Shown here: one piece after another, positions 24,220-38,116 of the stretch
Layout of the letters: every line of letters begins with the position of its first letter
Position numbering within the stretch: position 1 is the stretch's first letter
Origin: Algoriphagus sp.
Lineage (GTDB): Bacteria; Bacteroidota; Bacteroidia; Cytophagales; Cyclobacteriaceae
Direction of reading: 5' to 3'
Length of the DNA stretch: 64,000 nucleotides
NCBI RefSeq assembly: GCF_030694375.1
Contig: NZ_JAUXYL010000041.1
Coordinates: 62,001 to 126,000 of the forward strand
Position numbers and translations under genes: made by a program
Notes under the pieces: model-generated
The model's database searches: none
What the model was told of the DNA's origin: nothing
What the model saw: the letters and a program-made list of their open reading frames with translations, nothing else

Positions 24220-24525
24220 TCAGACTTTGATTTCAACATCTACTCCACTAGGAAGCTCGATTTTCATCAAAGCATCCACTGTTTTGGAAGAGTTAGAGTA
24301 GATATCTACTAGCCTTTTATACGTACACAATTGGTACTGATCTCGGGCTTTCTTGTTTACGTGTGGAGATTTCAACACAGTAAACTTTTCCTTTTTAGTC
24401 GGCAATGGAATAGGTCCAACTACTACTGCACCGGTGGCTTTTACAGCCTTCACGATCTTCTCTGATGACTTATCCACCAGGCTGTGATCGTATGATTTTA
24501 GTTTTATTCTGATTTTCTGGTTCAT
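24220..24525 (-). CDS. rpsJ: 30S ribosomal protein S10
   Basis: [25 protein letters not shown]...[27 protein letters not shown]. Confidence 0.98.
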   Translation of the reverse strand: MNQKIRIKLKSYDHSLVDKSSEKIVKAVKATGAVVVGPIPLPTKKEKFTVLKSPHVNKKARDQYQLCTYKRLVDIYSNSSKTVDALMKIELPSGVDVEIKV

Positions 24526-24536
24526 TTTCTTGAAGA

Positions 24537-26654
24537 TTAGGCTTTTTCACCTTTTACTTTAGCAATTACACCTTCGGCTATGTTGTTTGGAACAGGCTCG
24601 TAGTGAGAGAAGGTCAAAGACGCTGTCGCTCTACCAGAGGTGATTGTTCTCAAGTCAGTTACATATCCAAATAATTCGGACAAAGGAACATTAGCTTTAA
24701 CTACGGTAGAGGATCCTTTTGTATCCATTCCTTTCATCAAACCTCTTCTTCTGTTCAGGTCACCTGTGATTGGTCCGGTGTATTCATCCGGAGTCACAAC
24801 ATCTACTGCCATGATTGGCTCAAGTAAAGCTGGCTTACACCTTTTAGCAGCTTCTTTGAAACCGATTCTAGCAGCCAATTCGAAGGAAAGTGCATCTGAA
24901 TCGACATCATGGTAAGAACCATGAAACAATCTCACTTTCATTGACTCTATAGGATAACCAGCCAAAGGACCATTCTTCATAGCTTCCTGGAAACCTTTCT
25001 GAACTGGAGCGATGAATTCCTTTGGAATCACACCACCAACGATACCATTTACAAAGTCAAGGCCTGCTTTTATTTCACCGGTTTCAGCATCTGGATCTTT
25101 AGGTCCAAGTTCGAATACGATATCTGCAAATTTACCTTTACCACCTGTCTGCTTCTTGTAAACTTCCTTGTGTTCAACTGATCCAAATAAAGCTTCTTTG
25201 TAAGCAACCTGTGGAGCACCTTGGTTGATTTCAACCTTGAATTCACGCTTCAATCGGTCGATGATGATTTCCAGGTGAAGTTCTCCCATACCTCTCAAGA
25301 TGGTCTGACCAGTTTCGTGGTCAGTATTCACCTGAAGTGTTGGATCTTCTTCGATCAATTTGGCAATTGCCATGCCTAGTTTATCAACGTCTGCCTGAGT
25401 TTTAGGCTCAATTGCATATCCGATTACCGGCTCTGGGAATACCATGGACTCGAGAACGACCTTACGCTTTTCGTCGCAAAGGGTATCTCCAGTCTTAATA
25501 TCTTTAAAACCTACTACTGCTCCGATATCGCCAGCAACCAGTCTTTCGATTTGGTTTTGCTTGTTAGCATGCATTTGGAATACTCGGGAGATACGCTCCT
25601 TATTGCCAGAACGGCTATTGAATACATAAGAACCTGACTCAAGCGTACCTGAATATGCTCTTACAAAGCAAAGACGACCTACAAATGGGTCAGTGGCAAT
25701 TTTGAACGCCAAGCCAGTAAATGGCTCTTTTTCGTCAGGATTAATTGCAACATCCTCTTCAGTATCCAAGCTAGTCGCAACGATTGCTTCTTTGTCCAAA
25801 GGAGAAGGAAGCAATTCCATTACTAGGTCAAGCATGGTCTGAACGCCTTTGTTTTTGAAAGAAGAACCGCAAACCATAGGGACAATTTTCATGTCGATGG
25901 TAGCTGCTCTAAGTGCTTTCAAAATCTCAGCTTCAGTAATTGAATTTGGATCTTCAAAGAATTTCTCCATCAAAGACTCATCGTAATCTGCAACTGCCTC
26001 CAATAGATATTCTCTATACTCAGCAACTTCTTCGAGCATATCTTCAGGAATCGGAACTTCTTGGAAAGTCATTCCAAAATCATCCTCATTCCAGACTATT
26101 CCCCGGTTGTTGATCAAATCAACTACACCACGGAATTTATCTTCAGAACCGATTGGAAGCTGTAATGGAACTGCATAGCTTCCTAGCATTTCCTTCACTT
26201 GCTTACAAACTTCCAAAAAGTTAGCGCCAGCTCGGTCCATTTTGTTAACGAAACCAATACGGGCTACTTTATAATTATCTGCCAATCTCCAGTTGGTCTC
26301 AGACTGTGGCTCTACACCATCCACAGCACTAAACAAGAAAACTAGGCCATCTAGGATTCGAAGGGAACGGTTAACCTCAACAGTAAAGTCAACGTGTCCA
26401 GGCGTATCTATGATGTTAACATTGTACTTGTTGTTCCGGTAGTTCCAAAAAACTGTGGTAGCTGCTGAAGTGATGGTAATCCCTCGCTCCTGCTCTTGCG
26501 CCATCCAGTCCATTGTTGCAGCACCGTCGTGAACTTCACCGATCTTGTGACTTACCCCTGAGTAAAAAAGGATTCGCTCAGTTGTAGTCGTTTTACCAGC
26601 ATCAATGTGAGCGGCAATACCAATATTTCTGGTATATTTTAAATCTCTTGCCAT
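24537..26654 (-). CDS. fusA: Elongation factor G
   Basis: [30 protein letters not shown], 705 aa. Confidence 0.98.
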   Translation of the reverse strand: MARDLKYTRNIGIAAHIDAGKTTTTERILFYSGVSHKIGEVHDGAATMDWMAQEQERGITITSAATTVFWNYRNNKYNVNIIDTPGHVDFTVEVNRSLRILDGLVFLFSAVDGVEPQSETNWRLADNYKVARIGFVNKMDRAGANFLEVCKQVKEMLGSYAVPLQLPIGSEDKFRGVVDLINNRGIVWNEDDFGMTFQEVPIPEDMLEEVAEYREYLLEAVADYDESLMEKFFEDPNSITEAEILKALRAATIDMKIVPMVCGSSFKNKGVQTMLDLVMELLPSPLDKEAIVATSLDTEEDVAINPDEKEPFTGLAFKIATDPFVGRLCFVRAYSGTLESGSYVFNSRSGNKERISRVFQMHANKQNQIERLVAGDIGAVVGFKDIKTGDTLCDEKRKVVLESMVFPEPVIGYAIEPKTQADVDKLGMAIAKLIEEDPTLQVNTDHETGQTILRGMGELHLEIIIDRLKREFKVEINQGAPQVAYKEALFGSVEHKEVYKKQTGGKGKFADIVFELGPKDPDAETGEIKAGLDFVNGIVGGVIPKEFIAPVQKGFQEAMKNGPLAGYPIESMKVRLFHGSYHDVDSDALSFELAARIGFKEAAKRCKPALLEPIMAVDVVTPDEYTGPITGDLNRRRGLMKGMDTKGSSTVVKANVPLSELFGYVTDLRTITSGRATASLTFSHYEPVPNNIAEGVIAKVKGEKA

Positions 26655-26659
26655 TCTAA

Positions 26660-27127
26660 TTAAAATCTAAAGTGTGAGAATGCTTTGTTAGCCTCAGCCA
26701 TTCTGTGCGTATCATCTTTCTTCTTGACAGCGGCTCCTTCGCCTTTTGCTGCCGCGATGATTTCACCTGCTAAACGGTCCATCATTGTTTTCTCACCTCT
26801 TCTACGAGCGTAGTTGATCATCCACTTGATACCAAGGGACACTTTTCTTTCAGGTCTGACTTCCATAGGAACCTGGAATGTAGCACCACCAACTCTACGA
26901 CTCTTTACCTCTACGGCAGGAGTAATATTGTTAAGCGCCTTTTTCCAAACTTCAAGACCATTCTCGCCTACTTTAGCTTCTACTTTTGCAACTGCATCGT
27001 AGAAAATGTTGTAAGCAATACTCTTCTTCCCGTCAAACATCAGACAGTTTACAAACTTGGTCACCAAAGTATCATTGAACTTTGGATCAGGAAGAATATA
27101 TCTCTTCTTTGGTTTCGCTTTTCTCAT
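26660..27127 (-). CDS. rpsG: 30S ribosomal protein S7
   Basis: [29 protein letters not shown]. Confidence 0.98.
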   Translation of the reverse strand: MRKAKPKKRYILPDPKFNDTLVTKFVNCLMFDGKKSIAYNIFYDAVAKVEAKVGENGLEVWKKALNNITPAVEVKSRRVGGATFQVPMEVRPERKVSLGIKWMINYARRRGEKTMMDRLAGEIIAAAKGEGAAVKKKDDTHRMAEANKAFSHFRF

Positions 27128-27145
27128 TTCTTTAAATGTGTTTTA

Positions 27146-27562
27146 TTATTTTTTTTTGCCTTTGACAGGGGCTGCTGGAGCACCTTTGCCAGCCTTAGGT
27201 CTTTTAGCACCATACTTGGAGCGACCTTGCTTACGGTCTTTTACTCCTGCTGTATCTAGTGCACCTCGGATGATGTGGTATCTCACACCTGGAAGATCCT
27301 TTACACGACCACCTCTGATCAATACGATCGAGTGCTCCTGTAGATTGTGACCTTCACCTGGAATGTAAGCGTTCACTTCTTTTCCGTTCGTCAATCTTAC
27401 CCTGGCCACCTTTCTCATCGCAGAGTTTGGCTTCTTAGGGGTCGTAGTGTATACTCTGGTACAAACACCTCTACGCTGAGGACATGCGTCCAAAGCCCGA
27501 GACTTTGATTTGATTTCCAGTGTAGTTCTACCTTTTCTTACTAACTGTTGAATAGTAGGCAT
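27146..27562 (-). CDS. rpsL: 30S ribosomal protein S12
   Basis: [37 protein letters not shown]. Confidence 0.98.
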   Translation of the reverse strand: MPTIQQLVRKGRTTLEIKSKSRALDACPQRRGVCTRVYTTTPKKPNSAMRKVARVRLTNGKEVNAYIPGEGHNLQEHSIVLIRGGRVKDLPGVRYHIIRGALDTAGVKDRKQGRSKYGAKRPKAGKGAPAAPVKGKKK

Positions 27563-27660
27563 TAACTGATGATATTTAGTTTTCCTGTAAACTGTTAAAT
27601 TTTGGACTGCAAAGGTAAAGAAAGTAATAAGAGTAACAAAATTAAGTAGTTATATTTTTG

Positions 27661-27975
27661 TTAGGCTTCACCCGGAGTTCCAAATGAAATCGGAAAGGAC
27701 GGAGCCCCTCCACCTTGGTTGATTTTGCCAAAAGCAGCCTCGTATTTTTCAATATTATCTTTGAGTGCAGCAAGCAATCGCTTGGCATGATCCGGAGTCA
27801 CAATGATTCTGGACTTTACTTTTGCCTTTGGCACTCCCGGCATCAATCGGATGAAATCGATCACGAATTCAGAATTGGAGTGAGCGATCATCGCCAAATT
27901 GGAATAAACTCCCTCGGCGACTTCTTCGGATAGCTCCACATTGATCTGCTGATCAAGTCTTTTATTGTCTTCCAT
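27661..27975 (-). CDS. DUF3467-like conserved protein
   Basis: EVAEGVYSNLAMIAHSNSEFVIDFIRLMPGVPKAKVKSRIIVTPDHAKRLLAALKDNIEKYE. Confidence 0.8.
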   Translation of the reverse strand: MEDNKRLDQQINVELSEEVAEGVYSNLAMIAHSNSEFVIDFIRLMPGVPKAKVKSRIIVTPDHAKRLLAALKDNIEKYEAAFGKINQGGGAPSFPISFGTPGEA

Positions 27976-27989
27976 ATTATTTTAGAATT

Positions 27990-28023
27990 AAAAAAAGGCC
28001 TGTATGATTAGTACAGGCCTTTT
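27990..28023 (-). terminator. Terminator after rpoC
   Basis: Minus strand AAAAGGCCTGTA-ctaatca-TACAGGCCTTTTTTT. Confidence 0.85.
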
Positions 28024-28042
28024 GATTGATATACTAATGCTA

Positions 28043-31000
28043 TTAAAGGATAGCTTCGCTTGATCTCTTGGAAGAAGATGTCTTCTCCATATTTTCAGAA
28101 AGCTTATCATATTCTTCCTGAGATCCAACGATCAGGTTACGCAACCTGCGCTGACCGGTACCTGCCGGGATCAAGTGACCTACGATCACGTTCTCCTTCA
28201 AGCCCAATAGCTCATCTCGCTTACCTCTGATCGCTGCTTCAGAAAGCACCTTGGTAGTTTCCTGGAAGGAAGCCGCAGAAATAAAGCTTTCAGTTCCCAA
28301 AGAGGCTGCAGTGATACCCTGAAGAGTTGGCTTGGAAACCGCAGTCTCCGCATCTCTTACTTGTACCAGCTTCAGATCTTTACGCTTCAAGCTTGAATTC
28401 TCATCGCGCAGTCTTCTTGCAGAGATGATCATACCTGGCTTCAAAGTAGAAGAATCACCGGCATCCATTACCACCTTCTTGTCCAAGATATTGTCGTTTT
28501 CCTCACGGAACGCCCACTTATCCACGATTTGATTCTGAAGGAATCCTGTATCACCAGCATCCAAAATTTCTACTTTCTGCATCATTTGAGTTACAATTAC
28601 TTCGATGTGCTTATCGTTGATCTTCACACCCTGAAGTCTGTAAACTTCCTGGATTTCGTTCACCAAATATTCCTGAACGGCCGTTGGGCCTTTGATGGAA
28701 AGGATATCATTTGGAGTGATGGCTCCATCAGACAATGGTTCACCGGCACGGATAAAGTCATTTTCCTGAACCAGGATGTGCTTCGAAAGAGATACCATGT
28801 ATTTCTTGATCACACCATCTTTTGATTCGATGATGATCTCTCTGTTACCTCGCTTGATACCACCATAAGTCACGACACCGTCGATTTCAGATACCACAGC
28901 CGGGTTGGATGGGTTTCTTGCTTCAAACAATTCTGTAACTCGTGGAAGACCACCGGTAATATCTCTTGTCTTACCAACTGATCTTGGGATTTTCACCAAG
29001 ATTTGTCCGGACTTCACTTTTTCACCAGCTTCTACAGCAAGGTGAGCTCCAACCGGAATATTGTAAGCTTTGGAATCATCACCGTGATTGATAATAATTG
29101 AAGGATTCTTAGTCCTGTCTTTTGTTTCGATAATTACTTTCTCACGGAAACCAGTCTGATCATCAGCCACTTCCTTATAGGTGATACCTTCAATGACCGC
29201 TTCGAATTCAACTTTACCATCGAATTCTGAAAGAATGACCGCATTGTAAGGATCCCAAGTACATAAGGAATGTCCTTTAGCGATTTTCTGCCCATCTTTC
29301 ACATTCAACATCGCGCCGTAAGGAACGTGGTTTGATACCAAGGTCTTTCCTGTTTTCGCTTCGTTGATTTTGATTTCGCCAGAACGGCCCATCACCATAG
29401 TGACTGCTTCGCCATCCTTGTTGGTCGTCTCGATGTATCTCAATTCCTCATCGAACTCGATCACCCCATCAAACTTAGCCGGAATGGAAGCATCTACTGC
29501 CATGTTGGAAGCTGTACCACCTACGTGGAATGTTCTCAAGGTAAGCTGTGTACCCGGTTCACCGATAGACTGTGCAGCAATAACACCCACAGATTCACCT
29601 GCCTGCACCATATTACCGGTAGCCAAGTTTCTTCCGTAGCATTTTGCGCAAATCCCTCTTCTGGTTTCGCAAGTCAATACTGATCTAATTTCCACCTCTT
29701 CGATAGCAGATTCATCCACCATTTTGGCAACGTCATCTCCAATTTCTATTCCGGCAGGAATGATCAATTGATCCGTGATCGGATCGTACACGTCGTGTAC
29801 AGATACTCTGCCGAGGATTCTCTCAGAAAGTGGCTCAACGATTTCCTCGTTGTCTTTCAATGGTTGTACTACCAGACCTCTCAAGGTACCGCAATCTTCT
29901 TCGGTCACAATCATGTCCTGAGCAACATCTACCAAACGACGGGTCAAATAACCCGCATCGGCAGTTTTCAATGCTGTATCGGCTAGACCTTTACGAGCAC
30001 CGTGTGTAGAGATGAAGTATTCCAATACGTCCAGTCCTTCTTTGAAGTTGGATAGAATTGGGTTTTCAATAATTTCACCAACAGAACCTTGAAGGTTTTT
30101 CTGCGGCTTCGCCATCAGACCTCTCATTCCACCCAACTGACGGATTTGCTCTCTTGAACCTCTGGCTCCTGAGTGCATCATCATGTAAATAGCATTGAAT
30201 CCTTGCTTATCCTCTTCCATCTGCTTCATAAGAATGTTAGTCAAATGAGAGTTGGTACGAGTCCAGATGTCAATTACTTGATTGTATCGTTCATTGTCGG
30301 TGATCAGACCCATGAGGTAGTTGTTCCAAACCTGATCTACTTCCTCTTTCGCCTTGGCGATCATCGGAACTTTCTCATCAGGAATAATTACGTCATTCAG
30401 TCCCATAGAAAGACCACCTTGGTATGCCATTTGGAAACCCAAGTGCTTGATGTCATCCAAGAACTGTGCAGTACGGGCGATGCCACAAACTTTTACCACC
30501 TCAGCAATAATCTGCTGTAGTTTTTTCTTGGTCAAAAGCTCATTTACATACCCTACTTCCTCAGGAACAAACTGGTTGAAGATCAATCGACCTGCAACGG
30601 TTTCGATGATCTTGTCTGCTATCACTCCCTCGGAATCTTTTACTTTTACCTTACACTTGATGTTGGCGTGCTTGGAGATTTTGCCTTCGTTCATGGCAAT
30701 GATTACCTCTTCCTGACTGTAGAAAGTCATGCCTTCACCAGCAACGATTTCTTCAGGAGTAGATTTTTTGCCTTTAGTCACATAATAGAGGCCCAAAACC
30801 ATGTCCTGAGAAGGTACCGTGATCGGCGCTCCGTTGGCAGGGTTTAGGATATTGTGTGAAGAAAGCATCAAAGTCGAAGCTTCCAGGATTGCCTCATGTC
30901 CGAGAGGTACGTGAACTGCCATCTGGTCACCGTCAAAATCGGCGTTGAATGCAGTACAAACCAATGGGTGAAGCTGGATTGCTTTTCCTTCGATCAATTT

Positions 31001-32359
31001 CGGTTGGAAAGCCTGGATACCAAGTCTGTGAAGTGTTGGAGCACGGTTCAAAAGAACAGGGTGTCCTTTCAATACGTTTTCCAAGATATCCCAAACTACC
31101 GGATCCTTACGGTCCACAATTTTCTTTGCAGATTTCACGGTCTTTACAATGCCTCTTTCGATCAGTTTCCTGATGATAAATGGCTTGAAAAGCTCAGCTG
31201 CCATATTTTTAGGAAGACCACACTCGTGAAGCTTCAATTCAGGACCTACGACGATCACAGATCGACCGGAGTAATCCACACGCTTACCGAGCAAGTTTTG
31301 ACGGAAACGACCCTGCTTACCTTTCAACATATCAGAAAGGGACTTCAAGGCACGGTTTCCATCGGATCTTACCGCATTTACTTTTCTTGAGTTGTCAAAA
31401 AGTGAATCCACAGCTTCCTGCAACATTCGCTTCTCATTTCTTAAAATAACCTCAGGAGCTTTGATGTCGATCAAACGCTTCAGACGGTTATTTCTGATAA
31501 TTACTCTTCTATATAGATCATTCAAATCGGAAGTCGCAAAACGACCACCATCCAAAGGAACCAATGGACGCAATTCCGGTGGAATCACAGGAACCATACG
31601 AACTACCATCCACTCAGGACGGTTTTCGATTCTGGTTCTCGCATCACGGAATGCTTCGACCACTTTCAGACGCTTCAAGGCTTCAGCCTTACGCTGCTGC
31701 GAAGTATCGGTAGCTGCCTGATGACGGAGTGAGTAAGAAAGATCATCGAGATCCAATCTTGCCAACAACATCTCAAGAGCCTCAGCACCCATCTTGGCGA
31801 TGAATTTGTTTGGATCTGCATCATCCAGAGAATGGTTCTCCTTAGGAAGCTTATCCATGATATCCAAATACTCATCTTCGGTCAGGAAGTCTAAATATTG
31901 AACACCTTCCTCTGCTTTGATACCCGGCTGAACTACTGCATAGCGCTCATAGTAAACAATCTGGTCAAGCTTTTTGGTAGGAAGACCAAGAAGGTAACCG
32001 ATTTTATTAGGAAGAGATTTGAAGTACCAAATGTGTGCTACAGGAACAACCAATTCGATGTGTCCCATGCGCTCACGACGCACTTTTTTCTCAGTCACCT
32101 CCACACCGCAACGGTCGCAGATGATTCCTTTATATCTGATTCGCTTGTATTTACCACAATGACATTCCCAGTCCTTTACAGGACCAAAGATTCGCTCACA
32201 AAACAACCCACCCATTTCTGGCTTATATGTTCTGTAGTTGATTGTCTCTGGCTGAGTCACTTCACCATTTGAACTATCCAAAATTGATTCTGGAGAGGCC
32301 AAGCTGATCGTAACTCTGGAAAAATCGTTGTTGAGTTTTTTATTTTTTCTAAACGACAT
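28043..32359 (-). CDS. rpoC: RNA polymerase beta' subunit
   Basis: [15 protein letters not shown], zinc-binding [24 protein letters not shown]. Confidence 0.99.
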   Translation of the reverse strand: MSFRKNKKLNNDFSRVTISLASPESILDSSNGEVTQPETINYRTYKPEMGGLFCERIFGPVKDWECHCGKYKRIRYKGIICDRCGVEVTEKKVRRERMGHIELVVPVAHIWYFKSLPNKIGYLLGLPTKKLDQIVYYERYAVVQPGIKAEEGVQYLDFLTEDEYLDIMDKLPKENHSLDDADPNKFIAKMGAEALEMLLARLDLDDLSYSLRHQAATDTSQQRKAEALKRLKVVEAFRDARTRIENRPEWMVVRMVPVIPPELRPLVPLDGGRFATSDLNDLYRRVIIRNNRLKRLIDIKAPEVILRNEKRMLQEAVDSLFDNSRKVNAVRSDGNRALKSLSDMLKGKQGRFRQNLLGKRVDYSGRSVIVVGPELKLHECGLPKNMAAELFKPFIIRKLIERGIVKTVKSAKKIVDRKDPVVWDILENVLKGHPVLLNRAPTLHRLGIQAFQPKLIEGKAIQLHPLVCTAFNADFDGDQMAVHVPLGHEAILEASTLMLSSHNILNPANGAPITVPSQDMVLGLYYVTKGKKSTPEEIVAGEGMTFYSQEEVIIAMNEGKISKHANIKCKVKVKDSEGVIADKIIETVAGRLIFNQFVPEEVGYVNELLTKKKLQQIIAEVVKVCGIARTAQFLDDIKHLGFQMAYQGGLSMGLNDVIIPDEKVPMIAKAKEEVDQVWNNYLMGLITDNERYNQVIDIWTRTNSHLTNILMKQMEEDKQGFNAIYMMMHSGARGSREQIRQLGGMRGLMAKPQKNLQGSVGEIIENPILSNFKEGLDVLEYFISTHGARKGLADTALKTADAGYLTRRLVDVAQDMIVTEEDCGTLRGLVVQPLKDNEEIVEPLSERILGRVSVHDVYDPITDQLIIPAGIEIGDDVAKMVDESAIEEVEIRSVLTCETRRGICAKCYGRNLATGNMVQAGESVGVIAAQSIGEPGTQLTLRTFHVGGTASNMAVDASIPAKFDGVIEFDEELRYIETTNKDGEAVTMVMGRSGEIKINEAKTGKTLVSNHVPYGAMLNVKDGQKIAKGHSLCTWDPYNAVILSEFDGKVEFEAVIEGITYKEVADDQTGFREKVIIETKDRTKNPSIIINHGDDSKAYNIPVGAHLAVEAGEKVKSGQILVKIPRSVGKTRDITGGLPRVTELFEARNPSNPAVVSEIDGVVTYGGIKRGNREIIIESKDGVIKKYMVSLSKHILVQENDFIRAGEPLSDGAITPNDILSIKGPTAVQEYLVNEIQEVYRLQGVKINDKHIEVIVTQMMQKVEILDAGDTGFLQNQIVDKWAFREENDNILDKKVVMDAGDSSTLKPGMIISARRLRDENSSLKRKDLKLVQVRDAETAVSKPTLQGITAASLGTESFISAASFQETTKVLSEAAIRGKRDELLGLKENVIVGHLIPAGTGQRRLRNLIVGSQEEYDKLSENMEKTSSSKRSSEAIL

Positions 32360-32406
32360 AATTTTTTGAGATATGTTAAGGGCGATTGCTCGCCCTATGA
32401 GCCAAA

Positions 32407-35400
32407 TTAATCCAAAGTAATTTCAAGAGCCAAACCTCTCAATTCATGAACCAATACATTGAATGATTCAGGGATGTTAGGTTTAGGAAGGTTTTCACCT
32501 TTCACGATCGCTTCATAAGCTTTCGCTCTACCGATTACGTCATCAGACTTCACAGTCAGGATTTCCTGAAGAACGTGTGATGCACCGAATGCTTCCAATG
32601 CCCAAACTTCCATTTCTCCAAATCGCTGACCACCAAACTGCGCTTTACCACCCAAGGGCTGCTGTGTAATGAGCGAGTATGGACCGATTGAACGAGCGTG
32701 CATCTTGTCATCCACCAAGTGACCTAATTTCAGCATGTAGGAAACACCTACTGTAACTGGCTGATCGAATCTGTTTCCAGAAAGACCATCGTATAGGTAG
32801 GTTCTTCCATAAGGTGGAACACCTGCAAGTTCCAATTCTGCAGCTACTTCTTCCAAAGTTGCTCCGTCGAAGATTGGAGTTGCATATTTCTTACCCATTC
32901 GCTGACCAGCCCAAGCCAATACAGTTTCGAAGATTTGTCCAATGTTCATTCGAGAAGGTACACCAAGTGGGTTCAACACGATGTCCATTGGAGTTCCATC
33001 TTCCAGGAAAGGCATGTCTTCGTCTCTTACGATACGAGCCACAATACCTTTGTTTCCGTGACGACCTGCCATTTTATCACCTACCTTCAGCTTACGCTTC
33101 TTGGCAATGTAAACTTTAGCAAGCTTCACAATGCCAGCAGGCAATTCATCACCTACTTCAAGTGTAAATCTATCACGCTTGAATAGGCCAGAAATCTCAT
33201 TTCTGGAATTGGTGTAATTTTTCACCAATTTGACAATCAATGAATTGGTATACGCATCATCTGTCCAGTCATCTAAAATGATATCTGAAATCAGGTTAGC
33301 TTCCTCAGGAACATTATAGTTAGACTCATCTCTGTAAGGGTTCTTAGCAGGGAAAAGATTATTTTCAATGTTCTTTAGATTGAATTTGGTGCCTTTGGTG
33401 ATGATTTCATCTCCAAACTTGTGACGCACTCCCAAGGAAGTTTTGCCATCCAAAATCGTTACCAACTTATTGATCATTCTGGCTCTAATTCCAAGGAGAT
33501 CCTTAGAATATATGCCTTTCAGTTTTTCAACTTCAGCTTTAGACTTTGCTCTGTTATCCTTATCCTTTTTAGGTCGGGAGAATAGTTTAGTCTCAATGAC
33601 CACACCATTCAAAGAAGGAGAAGCTTTCAATGAAGCATCTTTCACATCCCCAGCTTTATCGCCAAAAATTGCTCTTAGAAGTTTTTCTTCAGGAGTCGGA
33701 TCAGTTTCCCCTTTTGGAGTGATCTTACCAATGATGATGTCACCTTCTTTTACCTCTGCACCGATACGGATAATTCCATCTTCATCAAGGTGCTTAACTG
33801 CTTCCTCAGAAACGTTTGGAATTTCAGAAGTTAATTCTTCTTCACCCCGCTTCGTGTCACGAACTTCCAATTGGAACTCCTCAACGTGAATAGAGGTAAA
33901 GATGTCTTCTCGAACCACCCGCTCAGAAATTACAATCGCATCTTCGAAGTTATATCCTTGCCAAGGCATGTAGGCAACTTTAAGGTTTTTACCCAAAGCT
34001 AGCTCTCCGTTGTTGGTAGAATACCCTTCCACAAGAACTTGTCCCTTAGAAATTTTCTCACCTTTCAGCACCAATGGCGTCAAGTTGATTGTCGTATCCT
34101 GGTTAGTTCTTCTGAATTTGATCAGATCGTAGCTTTTATACTCATTGGTAAAATTCACCAAAAGTTCGTCGGAAGTTAGATCATACTTGATGGTAATTTT
34201 CTTAGCATCAACATATTCCACAACCCCATTAGCCTCTGCAATAATCAGCGCTCTAGAGTCGATTGCTGCCTTTGATTCCAAACCTGTACCCACAATTGGA
34301 GCCTCCGCTTTCAGCAATGGAACTGCTTGACGTTGCATGTTTGAGCCCATCAAGGCTCGGTTCGCATCATCATGCTCGAGGAATGGAATTAGAGAAGCTG
34401 CTACAGATACAATCTGGTTTGGAGCCACATCCATATAGGTAATTTCGCTTGGTTCAAGAACTGGGAAATCCCCTTCAAACCTTGCTTTTACCTTTTCATT
34501 GATAAATTTACCAGCATCATCCAATGGCGCATTTGCCTGAGCGATGTTATGATTATCTTCTTCTTCGGCTGTAAGGAATACGATGTCTTCTACCTTCATT
34601 CCAACTTTACCTTCAGCCACCTTTCTGTAAGGAGTCTCGAGGAATCCCATAGAGTTCACTTTCGCGTGAACACATAGGGAGGAAATCAGACCGATATTTG
34701 GGCCTTCAGGAGTTTCGATAGTACACAGACGACCGTAGTGTGTATAGTGAACGTCACGAACCTCGAAACCTGCTCTTTCTCTGGAAAGACCACCTGGACC
34801 CAAAGCTGAAAGTCTTCTCTTGTGAGTCAACTCTGCCAGCGGGTTAGTTTGGTCCATGAACTGAGAAAGTTGGTTGGTACCAAAGAAGGAGTTGATCACG
34901 GAAGAAAGCGTTCTGGCATTGATCAAATCGACTGGTTTGAAGTCTTCATTGTCACGCACGTTCATTCTTTCACGGATCGTTCTGGCCATTCTGGCTAAAC
35001 CTACACCGAATTGACTGTACAGCTGCTCACCAACAGTTCTCACTCGTCTGTTAGACAAGTGGTCAATGTCATCGACAACAGCCTTCGAGTTGATCAAACC
35101 AATCAGATATTTCACGATGGAAATAATATCCTGCTTAGTCAAAACAATTTTCTCAGGCTCAATGTCAAGACCAAGTTTTTTATTTATTCTGTAACGCCCA
35201 ACTTCACCAAGATCATAACGCTTATCTGAAAAGAACAAGCTTTGGATTACCTCACGAGCTGTAGACTCATCAGGTGCCTCGGTATTTCTAAGTTGACGAT
35301 AGATAACTTCCACGGCTTCTTTTTCAGAGTTGGAGTTATCTTTTTGTAACGTATTATAGATGATAGAGAAATCAGCCACGTTCACATCTTCTCTGTGGAG

Positions 35401-36327
35401 AATGATGGACTTGGAGCCTGAATCCAAGATCATTTCAATATCTTCTTCAGTCAAAACAGTATCACGCTCAAGCAATACCTCATTTCGATCGATAGAAACT
35501 ACCTCACCGGTATCTTCATCCACGAAATCCTCCACCCAAGTTCTTAATACTCTAGCGGCCAATTTACGTCCTCCCGCTTTTTTAAGTGCGGCCTTAGTAG
35601 CAGCTACTTCTTCAGAAAGACCGAATAAATCCAGAATATCTTTATCTGAACCGTATCCGATTGCACGAAGCAAAGTAGTAACCGGGAATTTTTTCTTACG
35701 GTCGATGTAAGCATACATGACATTGTTGATGTCAGTTGCAAATTCGATCCAAGAACCTTTGAAAGGAATAATTCTGGCAGAGTATAACTTGGTACCGTTG
35801 GTATGCTTGCTTTGTGCAAAGAACACCCCCGGAGAACGGTGCAATTGAGAAACAATTACCCGCTCGGCTCCATTGATTACAAATGACCCTTTTTCAGTCA
35901 TGTAAGGAAGATTGCCAAGAAACACTTCTTGCTCGATAGTTTCGAAATCCTCATTGTCCTCATCGTGACAAAGCAATCTCAATTTTGCTTTCAACGGAAC
36001 AGAATAAGTCAATCCCCTATCGATACATTCTTCCACACTGTATTTTGGTGGATCTACTGCATAATCGATGAATTCCAAAGTGAAATTTTCTCTGGAATCA
36101 CTAATAGGAAAGTTTTCAGCGAAAACTTTGAACAACCCATCTGCCCGGCGCTTTTCTGCGGGAGTATCCAACTGAAAAAAGTCCTTGAAAGACTGAAGTT
36201 GAATATCTAGAAAATCGGGATAGTCTTTGACCACCTTAATGGAGGAGAAGCTTTTCCTTTCGGTTTGATTCTTGATAGCCAAGGTAGTGTATAGTTTATG
36301 GTGAAATTTAATATCAGAAAGTGACAA
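32407..36327 (-). CDS. rpoB: RNA polymerase beta subunit
   Basis: [40 protein letters not shown] rifampicin region. Confidence 0.99.
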   Translation of the reverse strand: MSLSDIKFHHKLYTTLAIKNQTERKSFSSIKVVKDYPDFLDIQLQSFKDFFQLDTPAEKRRADGLFKVFAENFPISDSRENFTLEFIDYAVDPPKYSVEECIDRGLTYSVPLKAKLRLLCHDEDNEDFETIEQEVFLGNLPYMTEKGSFVINGAERVIVSQLHRSPGVFFAQSKHTNGTKLYSARIIPFKGSWIEFATDINNVMYAYIDRKKKFPVTTLLRAIGYGSDKDILDLFGLSEEVAATKAALKKAGGRKLAARVLRTWVEDFVDEDTGEVVSIDRNEVLLERDTVLTEEDIEMILDSGSKSIILHREDVNVADFSIIYNTLQKDNSNSEKEAVEVIYRQLRNTEAPDESTAREVIQSLFFSDKRYDLGEVGRYRINKKLGLDIEPEKIVLTKQDIISIVKYLIGLINSKAVVDDIDHLSNRRVRTVGEQLYSQFGVGLARMARTIRERMNVRDNEDFKPVDLINARTLSSVINSFFGTNQLSQFMDQTNPLAELTHKRRLSALGPGGLSRERAGFEVRDVHYTHYGRLCTIETPEGPNIGLISSLCVHAKVNSMGFLETPYRKVAEGKVGMKVEDIVFLTAEEEDNHNIAQANAPLDDAGKFINEKVKARFEGDFPVLEPSEITYMDVAPNQIVSVAASLIPFLEHDDANRALMGSNMQRQAVPLLKAEAPIVGTGLESKAAIDSRALIIAEANGVVEYVDAKKITIKYDLTSDELLVNFTNEYKSYDLIKFRRTNQDTTINLTPLVLKGEKISKGQVLVEGYSTNNGELALGKNLKVAYMPWQGYNFEDAIVISERVVREDIFTSIHVEEFQLEVRDTKRGEEELTSEIPNVSEEAVKHLDEDGIIRIGAEVKEGDIIIGKITPKGETDPTPEEKLLRAIFGDKAGDVKDASLKASPSLNGVVIETKLFSRPKKDKDNRAKSKAEVEKLKGIYSKDLLGIRARMINKLVTILDGKTSLGVRHKFGDEIITKGTKFNLKNIENNLFPAKNPYRDESNYNVPEEANLISDIILDDWTDDAYTNSLIVKLVKNYTNSRNEISGLFKRDRFTLEVGDELPAGIVKLAKVYIAKKRKLKVGDKMAGRHGNKGIVARIVRDEDMPFLEDGTPMDIVLNPLGVPSRMNIGQIFETVLAWAGQRMGKKYATPIFDGATLEEVAAELELAGVPPYGRTYLYDGLSGNRFDQPVTVGVSYMLKLGHLVDDKMHARSIGPYSLITQQPLGGKAQFGGQRFGEMEVWALEAFGASHVLQEILTVKSDDVIGRAKAYEAIVKGENLPKPNIPESFNVLVHELRGLALEITLD

Positions 36328-36371
36328 TAATCACTTGGAATAATGCAATTATTAACCTGAGCATAAACAGG

Positions 36372-36400
36372 AAAAGACCTGACTTATAAAGTCAGGTCTT
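36372..36400 (-). terminator. Attenuator-like hairpin between rplL and rpoB
   Basis: AAGACCTGACTT-ta-TAAGTCAGGTCTT followed by TTCC on minus strand. Confidence 0.75.
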
Positions 36401-36438
36401 CGGGCTAATTCCGAACCTAAAGGCGCGAAATCAGCAAA

Positions 36439-36822
36439 TTATTTGATCTCTACTTCAGCACCAGCCTCTTCAAGAGACTTCTTCAGAGCTTCAGCTTCGT
36501 CCTTAGCAATTCCTTCTTTAAGGGCTTTAGGAGCGCTGTCTACAAGATCTTTTGCTTCTTTCAATCCAAGACCAGTCAATTCTTTAACCAGTTTTACAAC
36601 TGCAAGCTTAGAAGCCCCAGCTGCTTTTAGGATTACATCGAAAGAAGTTTTCTCTTCTTCAGCAGCAACCTCGCCAGCACCAGCACCACCACCAGCTACC
36701 ATAATAGCGCCAGCAGCAGCAGGCTCAATGCCGTACTGATCCTTAAGGATGTCTGTTAATTCTTTAACTTCTTTTACAGTCAAGTTTACCAACTGTTCTG
36801 CAAGTTGTGTAAGATCTGCCAT
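36439..36822 (-). CDS. rplL: 50S ribosomal protein L7/L12
   Basis: [39 protein letters not shown]. Confidence 0.98.
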   Translation of the reverse strand: MADLTQLAEQLVNLTVKEVKELTDILKDQYGIEPAAAGAIMVAGGGAGAGEVAAEEEKTSFDVILKAAGASKLAVVKLVKELTGLGLKEAKDLVDSAPKALKEGIAKDEAEALKKSLEEAGAEVEIK

Positions 36823-36862
36823 TGTATTGTTTATTTAATTGTTTTTGAATGATTTGATAAGA

Positions 36863-37405
36863 TTATTTTGCTTCTCGTTCAGCGAGCGTCTTAAGAACAC
36901 CAGTGATGTTGTTCTGTCCTGACTGCAATGCCGATACGAGATTCTTAGCAGGAGATTGTAGCAATCCAATTAGATCACCAAGCAATTCTTGCTTAGACTT
37001 GAGGTTAGATAGTAACTCAAGGTTGTTCTCGCCCAGAAATACATCTGAATCGATACCCGCACCTTTGAATACTGGTCTAGTCTCTTTTTTACCTATTTTC
37101 TTTCTGAAGTCCAGCAATACTTTTGCTGGAAGGTTACTAGTCTCTTTTGAGAAAATAATTCCAGAGAACCCTTTCAATGCACCACTCGCAAGTTTGGAGT
37201 AGTCCGCATCCAGATTTTCAAGAGCTTTTGCGATCAGGGTATTTTTGTACACTTTGTACTCCACACCTTTTTCGTAACAAGTCCTTCTGAATGCATTCAC
37301 CTGAGCTACAGAGAATCCGGAAGCATCAGTGATGTAGAAGAAAGGGTTTTCCTTTAGTTTCTCAGTCAGACTGTCGATTATAACTTTCTTTTCGTCTCTA
37401 GTCAT
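36863..37405 (-). CDS. rplJ: 50S ribosomal protein L10
   Basis: Position between rplA and rplL; VAQVNAFRRTCYEKGVEYKVYKNTLIAKAL. Confidence 0.97.
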   Translation of the reverse strand: MTRDEKKVIIDSLTEKLKENPFFYITDASGFSVAQVNAFRRTCYEKGVEYKVYKNTLIAKALENLDADYSKLASGALKGFSGIIFSKETSNLPAKVLLDFRKKIGKKETRPVFKGAGIDSDVFLGENNLELLSNLKSKQELLGDLIGLLQSPAKNLVSALQSGQNNITGVLKTLAEREAK

Positions 37406-37407
37406 GA

Positions 37408-38106
37408 TTAAATACCTTGAATGCTACCCTTGTCTACAGCAATACCCGGAGACATTGTGCTTGACAAATGAATACTTTTGAAATATGTACCTTTAGAAGA
37501 AGATGGCTTCAACTTGGAGATAGTCATGATAAGTTCTTTCACATTCTCTTCGATTTGCTCTGGAGAAAAAGATACTTTACCAACACCGGCGTGGATAATT
37601 CCAAATTTATCAACTTTAAAGTCGATTTTACCGGCTTTTACTTCTCTAACTGCCTTAGCCACATCAAGAGTAACTGTTCCTGATTTAGGGTTTGGCATTA
37701 AGCCACGAGGACCCAATACTCTACCTAACCTACCTACTTTTGCCATAACGTTAGGCATCGTGATGATGACATCAATGTCAGTCCATCCGCCTTCTATCTT
37801 GGCAATGTAATCGTCCAAACCAACGTAGTCTGCACCTGCTTCAGTTGCTTCTGCTGCTTTGTCAGGAGTACAAAGAACCAATACTTTGATGTCTTTGCCT
37901 GTACCGTGAGGAAGTGCTACTACACCTCGTACCATTTGATCAGCCTTCCGCGGATCGACGCCCAAACGAACGTCAACATCCACAGATGCATCAAACTTTG
38001 TCAGGGTAATTTCCTTAACCAGTGAAGAAGCTGCCTCCAGGGAGTACACTTGGCTTGCGTCGTACTTAGAAAGAGCTTCTTTTTGCTTTTTTGTTAACTT
38101 AGCCAT
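37408..38106 (-). CDS. rplA: 50S ribosomal protein L1
   Basis: [26 protein letters not shown]. Confidence 0.98.
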   Translation of the reverse strand: MAKLTKKQKEALSKYDASQVYSLEAASSLVKEITLTKFDASVDVDVRLGVDPRKADQMVRGVVALPHGTGKDIKVLVLCTPDKAAEATEAGADYVGLDDYIAKIEGGWTDIDVIITMPNVMAKVGRLGRVLGPRGLMPNPKSGTVTLDVAKAVREVKAGKIDFKVDKFGIIHAGVGKVSFSPEQIEENVKELIMTISKLKPSSSKGTYFKSIHLSSTMSPGIAVDKGSIQGI

Positions 38107-38116
38107 TGTTTTTTAT

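Noticed and set aside
28332-36210. Many plus-strand ORFs across rpoB/rpoC, e.g. 30896..31390 and 33443..33889
   Set aside because: Antisense shadows of highly conserved coding sequence; Ser/Phe-rich compositions typical of reverse-complement artefacts.
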